NCBI GenBank assembly: GCA_014379485.1
Contig: JACMLS010000368.1
Coordinates: 1-6,606, forward strand
From: Bacteroidia bacterium
GTDB taxonomy: Bacteria > Bacteroidota > Bacteroidia > B-17B0 > Aurantibacillaceae
DNA length: 6,606 bases
Direction of reading: 5' to 3'
Translations under genes and position numbers: made by a program
Part shown: positions 5,416 to 6,606 of the stretch, in pieces
Numbering within the stretch: position 1 is the first letter of the stretch
How the letters are laid out: every line of letters begins with the position of its first letter
Notes under the pieces: generated by a model
The model's database searches: none
Seen by the model: the letters and a program-made list of their open reading frames with translations, nothing else
Told to the model about the DNA's origin: nothing

Positions 5416-6606
5416 TTATTTCGTTACAACAATTTTCTGTTTTACTACCTGCTCGTTTGAAGTTCCAACAAGATAATAAACACCATTGCTTACACCTTCA
5501 AAAGTAAATGTGTAATTATTAGAAGCGTTTAATTTAATTGTGCGAATGCTTTGCCCTAATTCGTTTACTAAATTATACACACCTTCGTTTGCAGATCTGA
5601 TGGTAAAAGTTCCGTTGTTTGGGTTTGGAAAAACACCTGGCTGCGTGTTATTTTGTCCGGCATTTAATCCCATACAAACATCTACATAAATACTGTCTGT
5701 TGCAGAACTTGCACAAAGGTCTGTATTCAACACCGTATAAGTAATGTAATGCGTGCCTGCTCCTGCAACACTTGGGTCAAAATTAGTTCCGCTTACAGAA
5801 GTTCCGCTCCAGGTTCCGCCCGCAGGTGTTTCTCCTCCCAAGGTTACAGAATTAAAATTAACACATGCTGTATCGATAGACTGAAAATCTAAAGTTACAG
5901 GCAACAAAGCACTAACTGATGTAATACCAGTGAAAACAGTATCGGTACAACCATTCAAGTCTGTTCCTATAACTGACCATGTAATAGTTCCGGTTGCGTG
6001 TGTTACAATAATTGTATCTGTACTCTCGCTTGTGCTCCACAAATAAGTATTTGCACCGCTTGCAATTAAAGTATCAGCACTTCCTTCGCACTCAATTCCT
6101 GTCAGCAATGAATTTGTAACAGATACAACAGGATTTGAATTTACAGTAACAAACTGACTTGTTGTATTGCTGCAACCTGTAACTGAATTTGTACCAACCA
6201 CTGTGTAACTTGCAGATGAAGATGGAGAAACTGTGTTCACATCAGTTGCAGGGCCAGCGGTCCATTGATAGGTATCTGCACCACTTGCAGTAAGAAGTGC
6301 AGAACCTCCTGCACAAATTGCGTTTATGCCGGAAATTGTAATTACTGGCAATGTATTTACTGTTACTATTTGTTCAGTAGAATCAAAACAAGTTGTTGTT
6401 GTGTTTGTTCCGATAACTGTATACGTTGCAGTTGCAGAAGGAGAAACTGTATTTACATCTGTTGCCGGGCCTGCAATCCATACATACGTATCAGCGCCTG
6501 TTGCAGTTAATGTAGTTGCATCTCCTGCACAAATTGTACTTGTTCCGCTCACGCTTAAAGAAGGTAATGCGTCTACAGTTACTACAACGCCTGCGCGCGC
6601 ACTTAC
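5416..6606 (-). CDS. T9SS-secreted multi-Ig-domain surface protein, C-terminal part, 5'-truncated by window edge
   Basis: The frame stays open to the right edge, so 396 C-terminal residues of a longer secreted protein are visible; the start, signal peptide and any catalytic or adhesive head are outside. In order there are two closely similar Ig-like repeats (minus-strand positions about 6552-6337 and 6336-6124), a third divergent one (6123-5893), a further Ig/PKD-like domain (5892-5674) ending in YVDVCMGLN, a short linker, and a C-terminal sorting domain (5640-5419). The repeats open with an ICAG-type cysteine and carry a second cysteine near their end (positions 8/55 and 80/127 counted from base 6552), probably a disulfide. 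They resemble the CHU_C-associated Ig-like domain. Such proteins are exported by the type IX system and anchored to or released from the cell surface; adhesion or polymer degradation are possible roles, but the visible part does not say. The GTG at 6552 is an internal valine, not a start. Confidence 0.92.
   Translation of the reverse strand, partial: VSARAGVVVTVDALPSLSVSGTSTICAGDATTLTATGADTYVWIAGPATDVNTVSPSATATYTVIGTNTTTTCFDSTEQIVTVNTLPVITISGINAICAGGSALLTASGADTYQWTAGPATDVNTVSPSSSASYTVVGTNSVTGCSNTTSQFVTVNSNPVVSVTNSLLTGIECEGSADTLIASGANTYLWSTSESTDTIIVTHATGTITWSVIGTDLNGCTDTVFTGITSVSALLPVTLDFQSIDTACVNFNSVTLGGETPAGGTWSGTSVSGTNFDPSVAGAGTHYITYTVLNTDLCASSATDSIYVDVCMGLNAGQNNTQPGVFPNPNNGTFTIRSANEGVYNLVNELGQSIRTIKLNASNNYTFTFEGVSNGVYYLVGTSNEQVVKQKIVVTK
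5419..5640 (-). other. T9SS type A C-terminal sorting domain
   Basis: The last ~74 residues begin PGVFPNPNNGTFTI and continue with YNLVNELGQSI, a FEGVSNGVYYLVG stretch and a lysine-rich VVKQKIVVTK end. This is the standard order of the type A sorting domain (FPNP-NG-F, then L-G-, then L--G-Y-L, then --KI---) that directs export through the type IX pathway in Bacteroidota, where it is normally cleaved by the sortase-like PorU protease. Confidence 0.93.
6124..6552 (-). repeat. Two tandem Ig-like protein repeats of about 71-72 residues
   Basis: The two units share the order ICAG, L-T-A-S/T-GADTY-W, AGPATDVNTVSPS, YTV-GTN and a C-terminal VTVN with a following P. The 13-residue block AGPATDVNTVSPS is identical in both (6474-6436 and 6258-6220). 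At DNA level the block differs only at third codon positions. The neighbouring third Ig-like unit keeps GANTYLW and the cysteines but lacks the block. Confidence 0.85.

Noticed and set aside
5269..5460. Plus-strand open frame of 63 codons across the end of the operon
   Set aside because: It overlaps the end of the two-helix gene, the terminator and the T9SS gene, and shows low-complexity, lysine/asparagine-rich sequence without a plausible start context.
6265..6510. Plus-strand cysteine-rich open frame of 81 codons
   Set aside because: It is the antisense of the Ig-like repeats; its many cysteines result from the reverse complement of alanine/threonine-rich codons, and it has no leader or neighbouring partner.
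6550..6552. GTG at 6552 as start of the T9SS gene
   Set aside because: The frame continues with repeat-like sequence to the edge and no signal peptide follows the GTG.

Overview
The window looks like chromosomal DNA of a member of the Bacteroidota, most likely an environmental Flavobacteriia/Sphingobacteriia-type lineage. Four things point there: a C-terminal type IX secretion (T9SS) sorting domain at the end of a multi-Ig-domain surface protein, a PorT-like outer-membrane beta-barrel, Bacteroidota-style promoter elements (TAnnTTTG) with A-rich leaders instead of Shine-Dalgarno sites, and moderate-to-low GC. I cannot name the genus or species.

Layout from left to right. (1) Bases 1-1236, plus strand: the 3' part of a multi-pass membrane protein of unknown function, cut by the left edge. 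(2) Bases 1237-1336: a 100-base intergenic region with a likely promoter and a perfect 8-bp-arm palindrome. (3) Bases 1337-3094: an amino-acid permease of the APC superfamily. (4) Bases 3095-3197: a short gap occupied by a GGAAGGTT-type octamer repeat arranged as an inverted repeat with two competing folds. (5) Bases 3198-5351: three tightly packed plus-strand genes, namely a YdfG-like short-chain dehydrogenase, a secreted outer-membrane beta-barrel protein, and a two-helix membrane protein with a long cytosolic-type N-terminal region. The gaps between them are 0 and 3 bases, so they very probably form one operon. (6) Bases 5352-5415: a terminator between convergent genes. (7) Bases 5416-6606, minus strand: the C-terminal part of a large T9SS-secreted protein with Ig-like repeats, cut by the right edge.

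Apart from the operon structure there is no obvious shared pathway. Amino-acid import and a 3-hydroxy-acid/serine-type dehydrogenase could both belong to amino-acid metabolism, but that is only inference. The barrel and the T9SS protein are both envelope components. I see no RNA genes, CRISPR array, transposase or phage genes, and no gene-free stretch longer than about 105 bases.

The most interesting observations are small. One is a four-unit heptamer repeat (TATACTN) inside the signal-peptide codons of the barrel gene, where gain or loss of one unit would shift the frame, as in a contingency locus. Another is the octamer inverted repeat with two mutually exclusive hairpins in front of the operon. 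I did not find convincing evidence of a new multi-gene system.
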